This document shows positions 36,299 to 45,309 of a stretch of 64,000 nucleotides of DNA, piece after piece. The notes beneath the pieces are model-generated. The model was not told the origin of the DNA, did not search any database, and was given only the letters and a program-made list of their open reading frames with translations. This DNA comes from Paenirhizobium naphthalenivorans (GTDB lineage: Bacteria > Pseudomonadota > Alphaproteobacteria > Rhizobiales > Rhizobiaceae): assembly GCF_007992095.1 (NCBI RefSeq), contig NZ_BJZP01000001.1, positions 124,001 through 188,000 on the forward strand. The letters are read 5' to 3'. Both the position numbers and the translations under genes were made by a program. The first letter of the stretch is position 1, and each line of letters opens with the position of its first letter.

Positions 36299-39200
36299 AT
36301 GGGAGAGATCCGGGGCGAAAAGGTGCGGTTTCGCAAGCAGGACATCGTGCGCTTGCACGAACTTCCGTCGTCGCGAATCGAAGATCCGTTGATTGTCCAC
36401 TGCCCGCCGAGGCCAGCTTTCGGGCAGCGCTTCCTGCGATATTTTTTCGCTATTCTCGGATTGTTCATTGTCGCTGCCGGCGGCGTATTCGCCGTTGTGG
36501 AAACCGGAACGCTGGACCGAGCCCTGTCGGATGGTGCCCGTGCCATGCTGAGCGCCGCGGTCGGGCCAGCTTTTCGTGCAGAGATTGGCGAAACGGCGAT
36601 CCGTTTTTCCGACGATTTCCGGCTGACGGTCGAGGCGCGCAATGTCACGATCGTGCCTGAGGGCGGCGAGAGCCCGCTGGCGCTCACCAAGTCTGTCGGC
36701 ATGATCCTCGACCCGCTTGCGCTCCTTGGTGGAAAATTCAAGGTCAATGAGATCGTCACCGAGGGGATTGCACTCGACGCGCGTCTCCTGCCGGCCGGCC
36801 CGCCGCTCGATCTTTCGGCGTTGCGCGTTGATGGTATACCGGCAATTCTCGACCGCGCCTTTCTTGAACTCGACCAAATCCAGACCTTTATTTCCCGTGC
36901 CGGCCTTGACCGGATGCGCATCGGGGGGCTGGAGATCTCCACCACCAGCATCAGTGGTCGCCCGCTGTCGATCGCTGTCGACGACCTTGCCATGGAGCGC
37001 GGCCCGGACGATTCGCTCTCCTTCTTTGGCGCGGTCTCGATCAACGGATACCAGACCGAGATCTCGGCGCTTTCGGCCAATTCCGGTAACAAGGCACAGT
37101 CGTTTACGCTTAGGCTCGCTGACGTGCGACTGACACCTTTTCTGCTGAGGCGCGGTGCTGCCGGAGATCCACGCCAGGGCCTCGACGGGTCGGCCGAAGT
37201 GTACATTTCGGCCAAAAGGGCTGTCGATGGCCATGCCCCGGCGATGAACATGATTGTCGAGAGCAGTGGTGGGACGATCTATTCGGACGGGCAGTCCCAG
37301 GAGCTGACGCACGCACGTCTCAACCTGGGCTATGACTTTAAGAAAGATACGCTGGAACTGTCGGCGTCCAAGGTCGAATTTGGTCCCATGATCATGCCGC
37401 TTTCTGGTGGGGTAATCGATCTCGACCGACTGCCCGGCAATACCGAGCAGGGCGCAGGCGTCGGGATTGATCTCGTTGTGAACGAGGGACGGGCGGACGT
37501 TCCGGCCGCCGGTGAGGCTGCTTTTCCGTTTTCGCTAAAGCTCTTCGGGCGTTATGTCAAAGACAGGCACGAGCTCAAGTTCGACCGGTTCACCGTTTCG
37601 ACGCCGGGCGGCTCAATGGATGCTTCGCTCGGGATCCGCTTCGTCGGCACAGGTCCTGAGGTGCGTTTCGATGCGCTGGTTCGGGATATGAAAACTTCTG
37701 TGGTGAAACAGCTCTGGCCTTATTGGATTGCTGAAAAGGCGCGCCACTGGGTGCTGGCCAATATCTTCGGCGGAACGATCATTAACGGCCAGATTTCGGT
37801 TTTCATTCCACAAGACCGTCTGTCGATCGAGCCGAGGCCAGTGCATCTCGATGAGAACGAGCTTAACCTCAGCTTCGACATCGTCGATGCGCGCATGAAC
37901 CTTACCGGTGAAATCCCGCCGCTCAGAGATGCGTCGGCCCATTTCGATATGTCGGGCCAGAGGATCGAGACGACCATCCATGCGGCGACCTCCTATTTCC
38001 CGTCGGGACGGTCAGTGAAGGTCGAGCGAGGGGAACTGACACTTGGAGATGTCTATAGCAAGCCGTTGATGGCCGACATCGATGTTTCGGTATCCGGTGC
38101 GGCAGACGCCGTGGCCGAACTCGTGTCGTTCAAGCCTATCCGGGCGCTGGAGCGGGCCGGTTTCGCGGCCCAGGATTTCACCGGCAATGTGAAGGGGAAT
38201 GCCCAGATACGACTCGGTCTCATTGCCGATCAGAATCCGCCGGAACCGGTGTGGAAGGCGCACCTCGATCTTTCCGGAGTCGATATCGCCAAGCCCTACA
38301 CCGGACGCATCGTTAGCGATCTTGACGGTAAGCTCGACGTTGAGCCGAAATCGGCGCGGCTGGAGGGTAATGCCAAGATCGACGGCGTGCCGATGGAACT
38401 TCGGCTGACGGAGCCGGTTGACAGGAATGATCCGGTTGCGCGGGAACGGGTGGTCAAGCTGAAACTCGATAACGAGCAGCGCGCGCATTTCGTGCCGGGG
38501 CTCAATGAGCTTATCAATGGTCCGATCACCGTAGAGCTTTCGCGCATCGACGACCGGCGTCAAGCCGCCACGATCGACCTTTCGTCGGCAACCTTGAGTG
38601 TGCCATGGATCGGTTGGTCGAAGGGGCAGGGAATCGGGGCCAAGGCGAGCTTCGAGGTCAACGAGGGACCGGCGCAGACGCAGATCGACAAATTCGTGCT
38701 CGACGGCCAGGGCTTCGGGGCGGCTGGGACGTTAGTGGTAGGGAAGCAGGGGCTGATTTCCGCTGATCTCAACCGTGTGCGCCTAGCGCCAACCGACGAC
38801 TATTCCCTTGCTATTCGCCAGGCCAAGGGCGGCTATGATGTCTCCGTGTCCGGCAAGTCGGCTGACGTACGCGCTCTGATCACCGAGCTTAGAAATTCTG
38901 GTGCGGGCGGAGGCGATGGTGCCGCGGAAAAACCACTGAACTTGCAGGTCAAGGGCCAACTCGACCAAGTGGTGGGCTTTGGCGACGAGGTGCTTTCCGG
39001 CGCCTCCATCGTCTATGGTGCGCGCAATGGCCAGACCACGGCGCTTGATATTTCCGCTGTGACCGACAGTCGCCAGGCCGTTGTGGCGAAGATGCGCCGG
39101 CCGGGAGAGTTGAGTGAGCTCTCGGTGACCACCAGCGATGCGGGCGCGCTGGCGCGCTTCATCAATCTCTACAACCGTATGATCGGCGGGCTGATGAATC

Positions 39201-39709
39201 TAAAGCTGTCCCAATCCGCCAGTGGCAGTTGGAGCGGATCGCTGGATGTTCGTGACTTTCGTGTCGAGAACGAGCAGCGGCTGCAATCGATCGTCACCAC
39301 GCCCGCAGGTGCCGATGGTCGCAGTCTCAATACTGCGGTCAAGAAGAATATCGACGTGAGTTCCGCGCGGTTTCAGCGCGCCTTCGCCCGTCTTGTCTTT
39401 GCCGACGGGGCTCTGCGCGTCGACAATGGGGTTGTGCGCGGCGAGCAAGTCGGTGCGACTTTCCAGGGGCTGGTTCGGGACGCGCGCGGCCGGATCGACC
39501 TGACTGGCACCTTCATGCCGGCCTATGGCCTGAACCGCCTGTTCGGCGAGCTTCCGATCATCGGACTTTTGCTCGGCAATGGCCGCGATCGCGGTCTGCT
39601 CGGCATTACTTTCAAGCTGACCGGAGCTTCGGAGCAGCCGAAACTCGTGGTCAACCCGCTGTCGATCATCGCGCCGGGCGTATTCAGGCAGATCTTCGAG
39701 TTCCGGTGA
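36299..39709 (+). CDS. AsmA/YhdP-like DUF3971 envelope protein
   Basis: This large protein (1136 residues) has a cytoplasmic N-terminus of about 45 residues, one transmembrane helix (around 48-70, 'FFAILGLFIVAAGGVFAVV') and a very long beta-rich periplasmic part. The domain layout and the conserved C-terminal block 'GLNRLFGELPIIGLLLGN ... GLLGITFKLTG' identify the YhdP/DUF3971 branch of AsmA-like proteins. In other Proteobacteria these bridge the inner and outer membrane and move phospholipid; that role is inferred here. The ATG at 36299 has only a weak ribosome-binding site. The gene is divergent from bcp. Confidence 0.87.
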   Translation: MGEIRGEKVRFRKQDIVRLHELPSSRIEDPLIVHCPPRPAFGQRFLRYFFAILGLFIVAAGGVFAVVETGTLDRALSDGARAMLSAAVGPAFRAEIGETAIRFSDDFRLTVEARNVTIVPEGGESPLALTKSVGMILDPLALLGGKFKVNEIVTEGIALDARLLPAGPPLDLSALRVDGIPAILDRAFLELDQIQTFISRAGLDRMRIGGLEISTTSISGRPLSIAVDDLAMERGPDDSLSFFGAVSINGYQTEISALSANSGNKAQSFTLRLADVRLTPFLLRRGAAGDPRQGLDGSAEVYISAKRAVDGHAPAMNMIVESSGGTIYSDGQSQELTHARLNLGYDFKKDTLELSASKVEFGPMIMPLSGGVIDLDRLPGNTEQGAGVGIDLVVNEGRADVPAAGEAAFPFSLKLFGRYVKDRHELKFDRFTVSTPGGSMDASLGIRFVGTGPEVRFDALVRDMKTSVVKQLWPYWIAEKARHWVLANIFGGTIINGQISVFIPQDRLSIEPRPVHLDENELNLSFDIVDARMNLTGEIPPLRDASAHFDMSGQRIETTIHAATSYFPSGRSVKVERGELTLGDVYSKPLMADIDVSVSGAADAVAELVSFKPIRALERAGFAAQDFTGNVKGNAQIRLGLIADQNPPEPVWKAHLDLSGVDIAKPYTGRIVSDLDGKLDVEPKSARLEGNAKIDGVPMELRLTEPVDRNDPVARERVVKLKLDNEQRAHFVPGLNELINGPITVELSRIDDRRQAATIDLSSATLSVPWIGWSKGQGIGAKASFEVNEGPAQTQIDKFVLDGQGFGAAGTLVVGKQGLISADLNRVRLAPTDDYSLAIRQAKGGYDVSVSGKSADVRALITELRNSGAGGGDGAAEKPLNLQVKGQLDQVVGFGDEVLSGASIVYGARNGQTTALDISAVTDSRQAVVAKMRRPGELSELSVTTSDAGALARFINLYNRMIGGLMNLKLSQSASGSWSGSLDVRDFRVENEQRLQSIVTTPAGADGRSLNTAVKKNIDVSSARFQRAFARLVFADGALRVDNGVVRGEQVGATFQGLVRDARGRIDLTGTFMPAYGLNRLFGELPIIGLLLGNGRDRGLLGITFKLTGASEQPKLVVNPLSIIAPGVFRQIFEFR

Positions 39710-39741
39710 GAGGTGGCGGGCAGCGCGTCCGACAAGATGAA

Positions 39742-40353
39742 TCAGAGGAACTCGGTCAACGCTTCACGTGACTGCAGTGTGAGGAATTCGATCGCGACGC
39801 CTTCAACGAAGTGGCGGACGATGCGCCCGCGCATGTTGCCGAGCTGCACGGCCGTGCCGATCGGCGGGCGGATGTCGATGTCGACCGCGGCGCCGGATAG
39901 CGAAAGGTCCATCAGGCGGCAGGGGTAACGACGGCCGTCCTCCAGCTTCAGCTCCGTACGGGTCACGCGCGGGGTGAGGCGATCGTGGCGGCGGTCTTCG
40001 GGCAGGCCGAGCTCATGTTTGTTGGCGATCCAGGTCAACTGGGCCGCCAGCTTCTCGCGCTTGCGGCCGGTCGCGTTGATCGACATGACAAAACCGCCCT
40101 CGACCAGTTTGATGACTGTGCCTTCGACGCGGCCGAGATGGTCGATATAGGCGATCACACGTTCGTTGGGGGCAGGGCACCCGGCGCAGGCGAAACGCAC
40201 GTCGCCCGGCGACATGTCCACGACCTTGCAAACATATTCCTCGTAATTGGCCAGCATCAGTCGGCCCTGCAGGTCCACGGCAACGCGCTGGAATGCCCGC
40301 CGTTGAGCGGGAGAAACAAGGCCGCCGTTCTGAGTTGCCTGAGTGGAATACAT
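39742..40353 (-). CDS. Tandem PilZ-domain protein (c-di-GMP receptor)
   Basis: This 203-residue protein contains two PilZ domains. The first (about residues 17-100) has RRAFQRV and a degenerate second motif DMSPGD. The second (about 118-200) has 'RRHDRLTPRV' and DLSLSG, matching the RxxxR and D/NxSxxG c-di-GMP-binding signature. At least the C-terminal domain should bind cyclic di-GMP, possibly the signal made by the GGDEF-EAL protein of this window. Motility or exopolysaccharide output is likely but not shown. Upstream lies the candidate small RNA region. Confidence 0.9.
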   Translation of the reverse strand: MYSTQATQNGGLVSPAQRRAFQRVAVDLQGRLMLANYEEYVCKVVDMSPGDVRFACAGCPAPNERVIAYIDHLGRVEGTVIKLVEGGFVMSINATGRKREKLAAQLTWIANKHELGLPEDRRHDRLTPRVTRTELKLEDGRRYPCRLMDLSLSGAAVDIDIRPPIGTAVQLGNMRGRIVRHFVEGVAIEFLTLQSREALTEFL

Positions 40354-40462
40354 TGTGCTGATCTAAAATATTTCGCTATTGGTAAATAAGTACTGGGAAG
40401 CCGTTAACATAACGTTTTTCCGAAGGCTTGGATCTGTTGTATTTTAGCGCCAAGGTTGTGAA

Positions 40463-40474
40463 GTTAAGGTTAAT
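40463..40474. promoter_or_regulatory. GTTAAGGTTAAT in the PilZ/sRNA intergenic region
   Basis: This is identical over 12 bases to the string at 34821-34832 upstream of the M23 peptidase gene. A GTTAAC hexamer lies at 40403-40408. A shared regulator, possibly CtrA-like, is conceivable, but the spacing does not fit the standard site. Confidence 0.3.
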
Positions 40475-40590
40475 TCTTTCTTGCTGTTGCGAAATCCGAC
40501 TTGCCGTGGCAAATGACATTTATCACTTCGCGAAGGTCACACTTCGGCACCACTTTTCGGATTAGGGGCGGGGGCTCTGGGGATCCGATC

Positions 40591-40621
40591 GCCGCCCGGT
40601 TTGTCCGGGCGGCTTTTTTTT
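40591..40621 (+). terminator. Strong intrinsic terminator of the candidate sRNA
   Basis: GCCGCCCGG (40591-40599), the loop TTTGT and CCGGGCGGC (40605-40613) form a perfect nine-base stem, followed by eight T residues. The T-run is on the plus strand only, so it ends a plus-strand transcript coming from 40.3-40.6 kb. Confidence 0.85.
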
Positions 40622-40673
40622 ATGCCTTCGGTCGGCTATGGAGCTGGGATGGCTTCACGAAGGATCTCGCCGA

Positions 40674-41426
40674 ATGGATGAACTGCCCCCTCGATCGCCC
40701 TACGACAAGGCTGATGGTCCAGGCGAAGAAGCGTCCGCTCCGGCGTTCAATCTGCCGCCGGTCATCGTCGCTGCGCTCATAGGTCTTGGTGCCGTTTACG
40801 CCGTTCAGTCTCTTTTCTTGTCCGCGTCGACAGCCGAGTGGCTTGCTGTCACCTTCGGCTTTTCTCCGCTACGCTATGTCTATCCGCTCTCGGAGCAGGG
40901 CTATGAGTGGTTGTGGACGCCGGTCACCTATTCCTTTCTCCACGGCAGCCTTGAGCATCTCGGCTTCAACGGACTGTGGCTTGCAGCGTTCGGCACGCCG
41001 GTTGCCCGTCGGATCGGTACGGCGCGGTTCGTGCTCTTCTGGATCGTCTCGGCCGCGGCCGGCGCGGCACTGCATGCTGCCGTCAACTGGGGGCAGCCGA
41101 GCATCATGATCGGCGCGTCGGGCGTCGTCTCGGCTTTGATGGGGTCGGCTTGCCGGTTCGCCTTCGGCAGTTCGGGGCGTGCTGTCTCGCACCACATCGG
41201 CGTCCAGCCGCCACGTCTTTCGATCGCAGAGGCGCTCGGTATCCGCACCGTGCGCGTCTTCATCCTCGCGTGGTTCTTCGGTAATCTGGCGGTTGCGGTC
41301 GGCCTGCCGCTGTTCGGGGACCTCGCGGGCGCGATCGCTTGGGACGCGCATATCGGCGGCTTTCTGTTCGGCTTTCTGCTCTTCGGTCTTTTCGACCCGG
41401 CGCCGGAACGCGACCGATCCTTTTAG
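40674..41426 (+). CDS. Rhomboid family intramembrane serine protease
   Basis: This 250-residue protein has about six or seven helices and a complete rhomboid catalytic pair: GASG with Ser149 and His226 in AHIGG. The conserved HGSLEHLGFN motif of the N-terminal side is present too. It should cleave membrane proteins within the bilayer; substrates are unknown. The chosen ATG at 40674 has AAGGA nine bases upstream, unlike an ATG 12 codons earlier. It starts 53 bases after the sRNA terminator, so its promoter must lie in or just after that region. Confidence 0.93.
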   Translation: MDELPPRSPYDKADGPGEEASAPAFNLPPVIVAALIGLGAVYAVQSLFLSASTAEWLAVTFGFSPLRYVYPLSEQGYEWLWTPVTYSFLHGSLEHLGFNGLWLAAFGTPVARRIGTARFVLFWIVSAAAGAALHAAVNWGQPSIMIGASGVVSALMGSACRFAFGSSGRAVSHHIGVQPPRLSIAEALGIRTVRVFILAWFFGNLAVAVGLPLFGDLAGAIAWDAHIGGFLFGFLLFGLFDPAPERDRSF

Positions 41427-41541
41427 CTGCCTTGCGGCTATATTGCTTTCCTCTGAGATAACGGGCACCATTTGAGCCGTCGCAGCGGCGTGGAGGAACC
41501 GTGGCTGCGGCCTTTCGGCAATGAATGCGAAGGAGGAGTGC

Positions 41542-41976
41542 ATGTCTGCATCAGTGAGGAGTATACTGGAAGCCAAGGGCCGTGAGGTGGTGACCATTGG
41601 TCCCAACGTCACGCTGGCTGAAGCTGCCCGGACACTCGATGAGCACAGGATCGGTGCGGTGGTCGTTGTCGGCATGGAGAACCGGATCGTCGGCATCTTC
41701 ACCGAGCGCGATCTGGTCCGCTCGATCAGTGGTTTCGGCACCGGCGCCCTCGAACAACCGGTCTCCGCGATGATGACCGCCAGCGTCTATCGCTGCAACG
41801 AGGGAACCACAGTCAACGAGCTGATGGAAGTCATGTCGAGCCGGCGCTTCCGTCACGTGCCGGTTGAGGAAAACGGCAAGCTCTGTGGCATCGTCTCGAT
41901 CGGTGACGTGGTGAAGTCGCGCATGCGTGAGGTCGAGGCCGAGGCCGAACATATCAAGGCCTATATTGCCGGTTGA
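41542..41976 (+). CDS. Tandem CBS domain protein
   Basis: This 144-residue protein is made of two CBS motifs forming one Bateman module (about residues 7-60 and 75-130). 'LDEHRIGAVVVVGMENRIVGIFTERDLVRSI' and 'HVPVEENGKLCGIVSIGDVVK' are typical. CBS pairs bind adenosine nucleotides and switch partner enzymes or channels. The ATG at 41542 follows AAGGAGGAG at good spacing. It stands alone, with a convergent patatin gene 60 bases beyond its stop. Confidence 0.92.
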   Translation: MSASVRSILEAKGREVVTIGPNVTLAEAARTLDEHRIGAVVVVGMENRIVGIFTERDLVRSISGFGTGALEQPVSAMMTASVYRCNEGTTVNELMEVMSSRRFRHVPVEENGKLCGIVSIGDVVKSRMREVEAEAEHIKAYIAG

Positions 41977-42034
41977 GTGCAGGCCGGCGCCCGGTTTGTC
42001 AATAATTGTCCGCTGACGGGCCGGAGGGGCAGGG

Positions 42035-42994
42035 TCAGCGGGCAAAGGCCTCCTGCATGCGCTTCAGTTCGCCGATCCGAGACATGGCTTCCTCGTAGCC
42101 GCGATCAATCGCCTCGCCGGCCTTGTGGAATTCGGAAAGACCGATCTCGTTGACGCGTGGATGTAGCGCAAGGTCTGGGGGGTCTCCTGCGAGGCGCGCC
42201 CGCGAAATGCGGTCCTGAATGATGTTGAAAGCCTGCACCATGACGCCGGTCAGTCCGACCTTGTGATGGTCCTTCGGCGCTTCGTCCGGGCCGTCGGGCA
42301 ATTTACTGGCGCGGTGCTTGACGACCGCAGAGCGGCCGAAGACGTCGTATTGCAGATTGACTGCCATGACCAGCGGTTGCTCATAAGCTCGGCAGACGGA
42401 GACTGGCACGGGATTCACCAGCGCGCCGTCGATCAGTGTGCGATTGTTGCATTTTACCGGTTCGAAAATACCGGGCAGGGCATAGGATGCGCGTAGCGCT
42501 GTAATGAGATTGCCGCCGTCGATCCACACCTCGTGGCCGCTGTTGAGTTCGGTGGCGACGGCGACGAAGGGTTTCGGGAGGTCCTCGACCATCAGCCCTT
42601 CGAGGTGTTCCTGCATCCTCTTGGTCAACCGCATACCACCAAGCAGGCCGCCGCCGCCGATTGTCAGGTCGAGCAAGGACGCGATACGGCGCATGGTGAG
42701 CGAGCGGGCAAAGGCTTCCAGCTCGTCGAGCTTTCCGGCGAGATAGCAGCCGCCCACAAGGGCGCCGATCGATGTCCCGGCGATCATGCCGACCTCGATC
42801 CCCGCCTCGTCCAGCGCGCGCAGCACGCCGATATGGGCCCAGCCGCGCGCCGCCCCGCCCCCGAGTGCGACGGCAATCTTCGTCTTTTTCGGTTTTTCCA
42901 TTTCGGTCACCGGCGGAACACCGCTCGTCGGATCACCACCTGCCGGCTGCACTGAACGCGCTGCCGTACCGTTCTTCAGACTCCAGTTCAGCAT
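42035..42994 (-). CDS. Patatin-like phospholipase (RssA type)
   Basis: This is a 319-residue serine lipase. It has the oxyanion motif GGGAARGWAHIG, the nucleophile GTSIG (Ser75) and the catalytic Asp189 in DGALVNPVP. The layout matches the bacterial RssA/NTE-like patatin group. The likely substrate is a membrane phospholipid or lysophospholipid. Because the catalytic dyad is intact it is probably active. An ATG at residue 32 (MEKPKKTK) is an alternative start, since family members often begin there. Confidence 0.92.
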   Translation of the reverse strand: MLNWSLKNGTAARSVQPAGGDPTSGVPPVTEMEKPKKTKIAVALGGGAARGWAHIGVLRALDEAGIEVGMIAGTSIGALVGGCYLAGKLDELEAFARSLTMRRIASLLDLTIGGGGLLGGMRLTKRMQEHLEGLMVEDLPKPFVAVATELNSGHEVWIDGGNLITALRASYALPGIFEPVKCNNRTLIDGALVNPVPVSVCRAYEQPLVMAVNLQYDVFGRSAVVKHRASKLPDGPDEAPKDHHKVGLTGVMVQAFNIIQDRISRARLAGDPPDLALHPRVNEIGLSEFHKAGEAIDRGYEEAMSRIGELKRMQEAFAR

Positions 42995-43096
42995 CTCCGC
43001 ACACCCTTATGGCTGAACAACTCCCGAGCACCATTAGCGCACCGGATGTTTACCAATTCGTTTAGTCGCGGGACCGAACTGTCCTCCTGCGGTCCG

Positions 43097-43564
43097 TCAG
43101 GCCTTGTCCGGTCCGCCGTAGACGGTATCAGGGTCGAAGTGACGATGATTGTCGGTTATTTCAAGGCGCGCCTCGCCCCCGGCCAGCGCGACGGTTCGAT
43201 AGAAGCATGAGCGCCGGCCGGTGTGGCAGGTCGCGTCGTGACCGGCGACCTCGACCTTCAGCCAGACGGCGTCCTGGTCGCAATCGGTGCGAAATTCCCG
43301 CACCGTCTGGAGATTGCCGGAGCTTTCCCCCTTCTTCCAGATCCGGTCACGCGAGCGGCTGTAGTAATGGGCAATACCGGTTTCCAGCGTGAGAGCGATC
43401 GCCTCGGCATTCATATGGGCCACCATCAGCAACTCACCGTCACGCGCATCGGTGACAACGGCCGTAACCAACCCGTTGGCATCGAATTTCGGCGTAAAAG
43501 AGGATTCGCCCTCAAGGGCGTGCTTGTCTGTGGGCGGCGGGGCGAAGGCGATGGCCATCGGCAA
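43097..43564 (-). CDS. hisI: HisI, phosphoribosyl-AMP cyclohydrolase
   Basis: This 155-residue enzyme opens the purine ring of PR-AMP in histidine biosynthesis. The metal-binding core '[16 protein letters not shown]' (Asp94, 96 and 98 with Cys95) and the zinc cysteines in CHTGRRSC (Cys113 and Cys120) are intact. It is the cyclohydrolase alone, without HisE fused. Upstream on the same strand comes folE, 21 bases away, so the two may be cotranscribed. The N-terminal 20 residues are a variable extension. Confidence 0.96.
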   Translation of the reverse strand: MPMAIAFAPPPTDKHALEGESSFTPKFDANGLVTAVVTDARDGELLMVAHMNAEAIALTLETGIAHYYSRSRDRIWKKGESSGNLQTVREFRTDCDQDAVWLKVEVAGHDATCHTGRRSCFYRTVALAGGEARLEITDNHRHFDPDTVYGGPDKA

Positions 43565-43585
43565 AATCCATGAGGTCGAGAGGGA

Positions 43586-44197
43586 TCAGCGGCCACGCAC
43601 CATGGACATAAAGCGCGCCTGTTCGACGGCATTGTCCTTGAAGCGGCCGGTAAAGGTCGTGGTGAGTGTGGTTGAACCGGACTTTTGCACGCCGCGCATC
43701 GCCATACACATGTGCTCTGCCTCGATGAACACGGCGACGCCCTGCGGGCGCAAGGTCTCATCGATGGCCGTAGCGATCTGCGCAGTCATCGCTTCCTGTG
43801 TCTGCAAACGACGGCCGAAGACCTCGACGACGCGAGCGATCTTCGACAGGCCGAGCACCCGACTGTCGGGCAGATAGGCGACATGGGCCTTGCCGATCAC
43901 AGGCAAAACGTGGTGTTCGCAATGGGAGAAGAATGGGATGTCGCGCACCAGCACGATGTCGTCATATCCGGCGACTTCCTCGAAGGTTGTGCCCAGCACA
44001 TCCTCTATGTCAGCGTCATAGCCGGAAAAAAGCTCGCGATAAGCGTTGGCGACGCGCTTCGGCGTGTCGATCAGACCTTCACGGGCCGGATCGTCTCCCG
44101 CCCAGCGCAGCAGGACGCGCACGGCCTCCTCCGCCTCTTCACGGCTCGGACGCTTGTCGAGGGGGGCCAGTTTGTTGACGATGGCATCCATGCCCAT
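43586..44197 (-). CDS. folE: FolE, GTP cyclohydrolase I
   Basis: This 203-residue enzyme makes dihydroneopterin triphosphate from GTP, the first step of folate (tetrahydrobiopterin-type) synthesis. Zinc ligands are in SHCEHHV (Cys93 and His96) and HMC (Cys164). '[24 protein letters not shown]' and '[17 protein letters not shown]' are diagnostic. The start at 44197 has GGGAGA four bases upstream; an upstream extension to 44305 (M13 or M1) is possible but has no good site. It is followed by hisI on the same strand. Confidence 0.97.
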   Translation of the reverse strand: MGMDAIVNKLAPLDKRPSREEAEEAVRVLLRWAGDDPAREGLIDTPKRVANAYRELFSGYDADIEDVLGTTFEEVAGYDDIVLVRDIPFFSHCEHHVLPVIGKAHVAYLPDSRVLGLSKIARVVEVFGRRLQTQEAMTAQIATAIDETLRPQGVAVFIEAEHMCMAMRGVQKSGSTTLTTTFTGRFKDNAVEQARFMSMVRGR

Positions 44198-44465
44198 GGT
44201 CTCCCGATCCTTCGGTTTCCGGACCGTCTGTTGCGATTTTGCCGCCTGTAAATGCGTAACTCGGCTCATCTTGGCAAGTCCGTTCTTATAATTCCCGCTC
44301 CGCAACAGGCATTTGCGCTTGTTTTATTTGGACCGGGTCCTCATCTCTCATATAATAACAAATAGGCCAGTGTGAAGGAACGCGCGGGGCACAGTGTGTC
44401 GCAAAACCGGAAACGATCCATTTCCGTTGGCCAACGTATCGTTCTCAGAAAGCCCTTCGCCTGCC

Positions 44466-44915
44466 ATGGACGACATCTACAATTCACGAATTCTTGAATT
44501 CGCCGGAAATATTCAGCGCAGCGGCAAGCTTGCGGATGCCGACGCGAGTGCGGAGAAGCATTCCAAGCTTTGCGGCTCCAAGGTCAAGGTTTACCTCAAG
44601 ATGTCGGGCGACGTGGTCGGTGACTTTGCCCACGAGGTCAAGGCCTGCGCGTTGGGCCAGGCTTCGTCCTCGATCATGGCTCGCCATGTGATCGGCGCGA
44701 CACCGGCCGAGATTCGCCAGGCGCGTGAAGACATGCTCGCCATGTTGAAGGATGGTGGTGAGGGGCCATCCGGTCGTTTCGAGGACATGCGATTCCTCAA
44801 ACCCGTCAAGGATTACAAGGCGCGTCACGCCTCCACCATGCTGACCTTCGACGCTGTGGTTGACTGTCTCGACCAAGTCGAGGCGCTGGATGCGGCGGTC
44901 GTGGCGGACATCTGA
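44466..44915 (+). CDS. NifU-like iron-sulfur cluster assembly scaffold
   Basis: This 149-residue IscU/NifU N-terminal family protein has three conserved cysteines, in KLCGSKV, ACALGQASSS and VVDCLD, which form the cluster-building site of the scaffold. The start 'MDDIYNSRILEFAGNI' matches rhizobial homologs, and an upstream extension of 24 residues has no coding character. It should build Fe-S clusters for delivery to targets, in line with grxD and BolA elsewhere in the window. yidD follows one base after its stop. Confidence 0.9.
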   Translation: MDDIYNSRILEFAGNIQRSGKLADADASAEKHSKLCGSKVKVYLKMSGDVVGDFAHEVKACALGQASSSIMARHVIGATPAEIRQAREDMLAMLKDGGEGPSGRFEDMRFLKPVKDYKARHASTMLTFDAVVDCLDQVEALDAAVVADI

Positions 44916-44916
44916 G

Positions 44917-45300
44917 ATGTGCAATTCTCCCGGTTGCGGGCCTTCTGAAGGAAAGCCGGGCGGTAGCGCCCGTTCGCGCAATTACGCTGGACCGTTCCGC
45001 AAGACACCCGACCGCCTACTTGGCATGGCACTGATCCGCCTTTACCAGCTGACGCTTTCGAGCCTTATCGGCAGTTCCTGCCGGCACGCTCCGACCTGCT
45101 CCGAATATGGTTACGAGGCAATTGCGCGGCATGGCCTGTGGTCGGGCGGCTGGCTGACCCTATTTCGCGTCGGCCGCTGTGGGCCAGGGGGAACTTGGGG
45201 TTATGATCCTGTTCCGGAAAAGCTTGAAGATCGGTATCGCTGGTGGGCGCCTTGGCGCTATTGGCAGGCGGGCCGCAAGCCATCGGGGTCGGGGGAATAA
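44917..45300 (+). CDS. yidD: YidD, membrane protein insertion efficiency factor
   Basis: This 127-residue small membrane-associated protein has the hallmark 'CRHAPTCSEYGYEAIARHG' cysteine block and 'GRCGPGGTWGYDPVP' near the end. YidD helps YidC insert inner-membrane proteins. In many genomes it lies between rnpA and yidC, whereas in rhizobia it is found near thrS, as here. An N-terminal extension of about 35 residues precedes the core. The ATG at 44917 is one base after the scaffold's stop codon. Confidence 0.92.
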   Translation: MCNSPGCGPSEGKPGGSARSRNYAGPFRKTPDRLLGMALIRLYQLTLSSLIGSSCRHAPTCSEYGYEAIARHGLWSGGWLTLFRVGRCGPGGTWGYDPVPEKLEDRYRWWAPWRYWQAGRKPSGSGE

Positions 45301-45309
45301 GCTTTGCCC

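Larger units (their letters stand above)
40400..40622 (+). ncRNA. Candidate small RNA with intrinsic terminator
   Basis: Between the PilZ gene (minus) and the rhomboid gene (plus) no protein frame ends here, yet a perfect plus-strand terminator lies at 40591-40621. The ~200 bases before it contain further self-complementary stretches (TTGCC-g-t-GGCAA near 40501 and the palindrome CTTCGCGAAG near 40527) and no coding potential. A trans-acting small RNA is the simplest explanation. The 5' end and promoter were not located, so the interval is approximate. A leader of the rhomboid gene with premature termination is the alternative. Confidence 0.5.

Noticed and set aside
44860..44916. Upstream extension of yidD overlapping the Fe-S scaffold gene
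   Set aside because: The extension overlaps a gene with strong family evidence in another frame. The ATG directly after that gene's stop codon is the better start.
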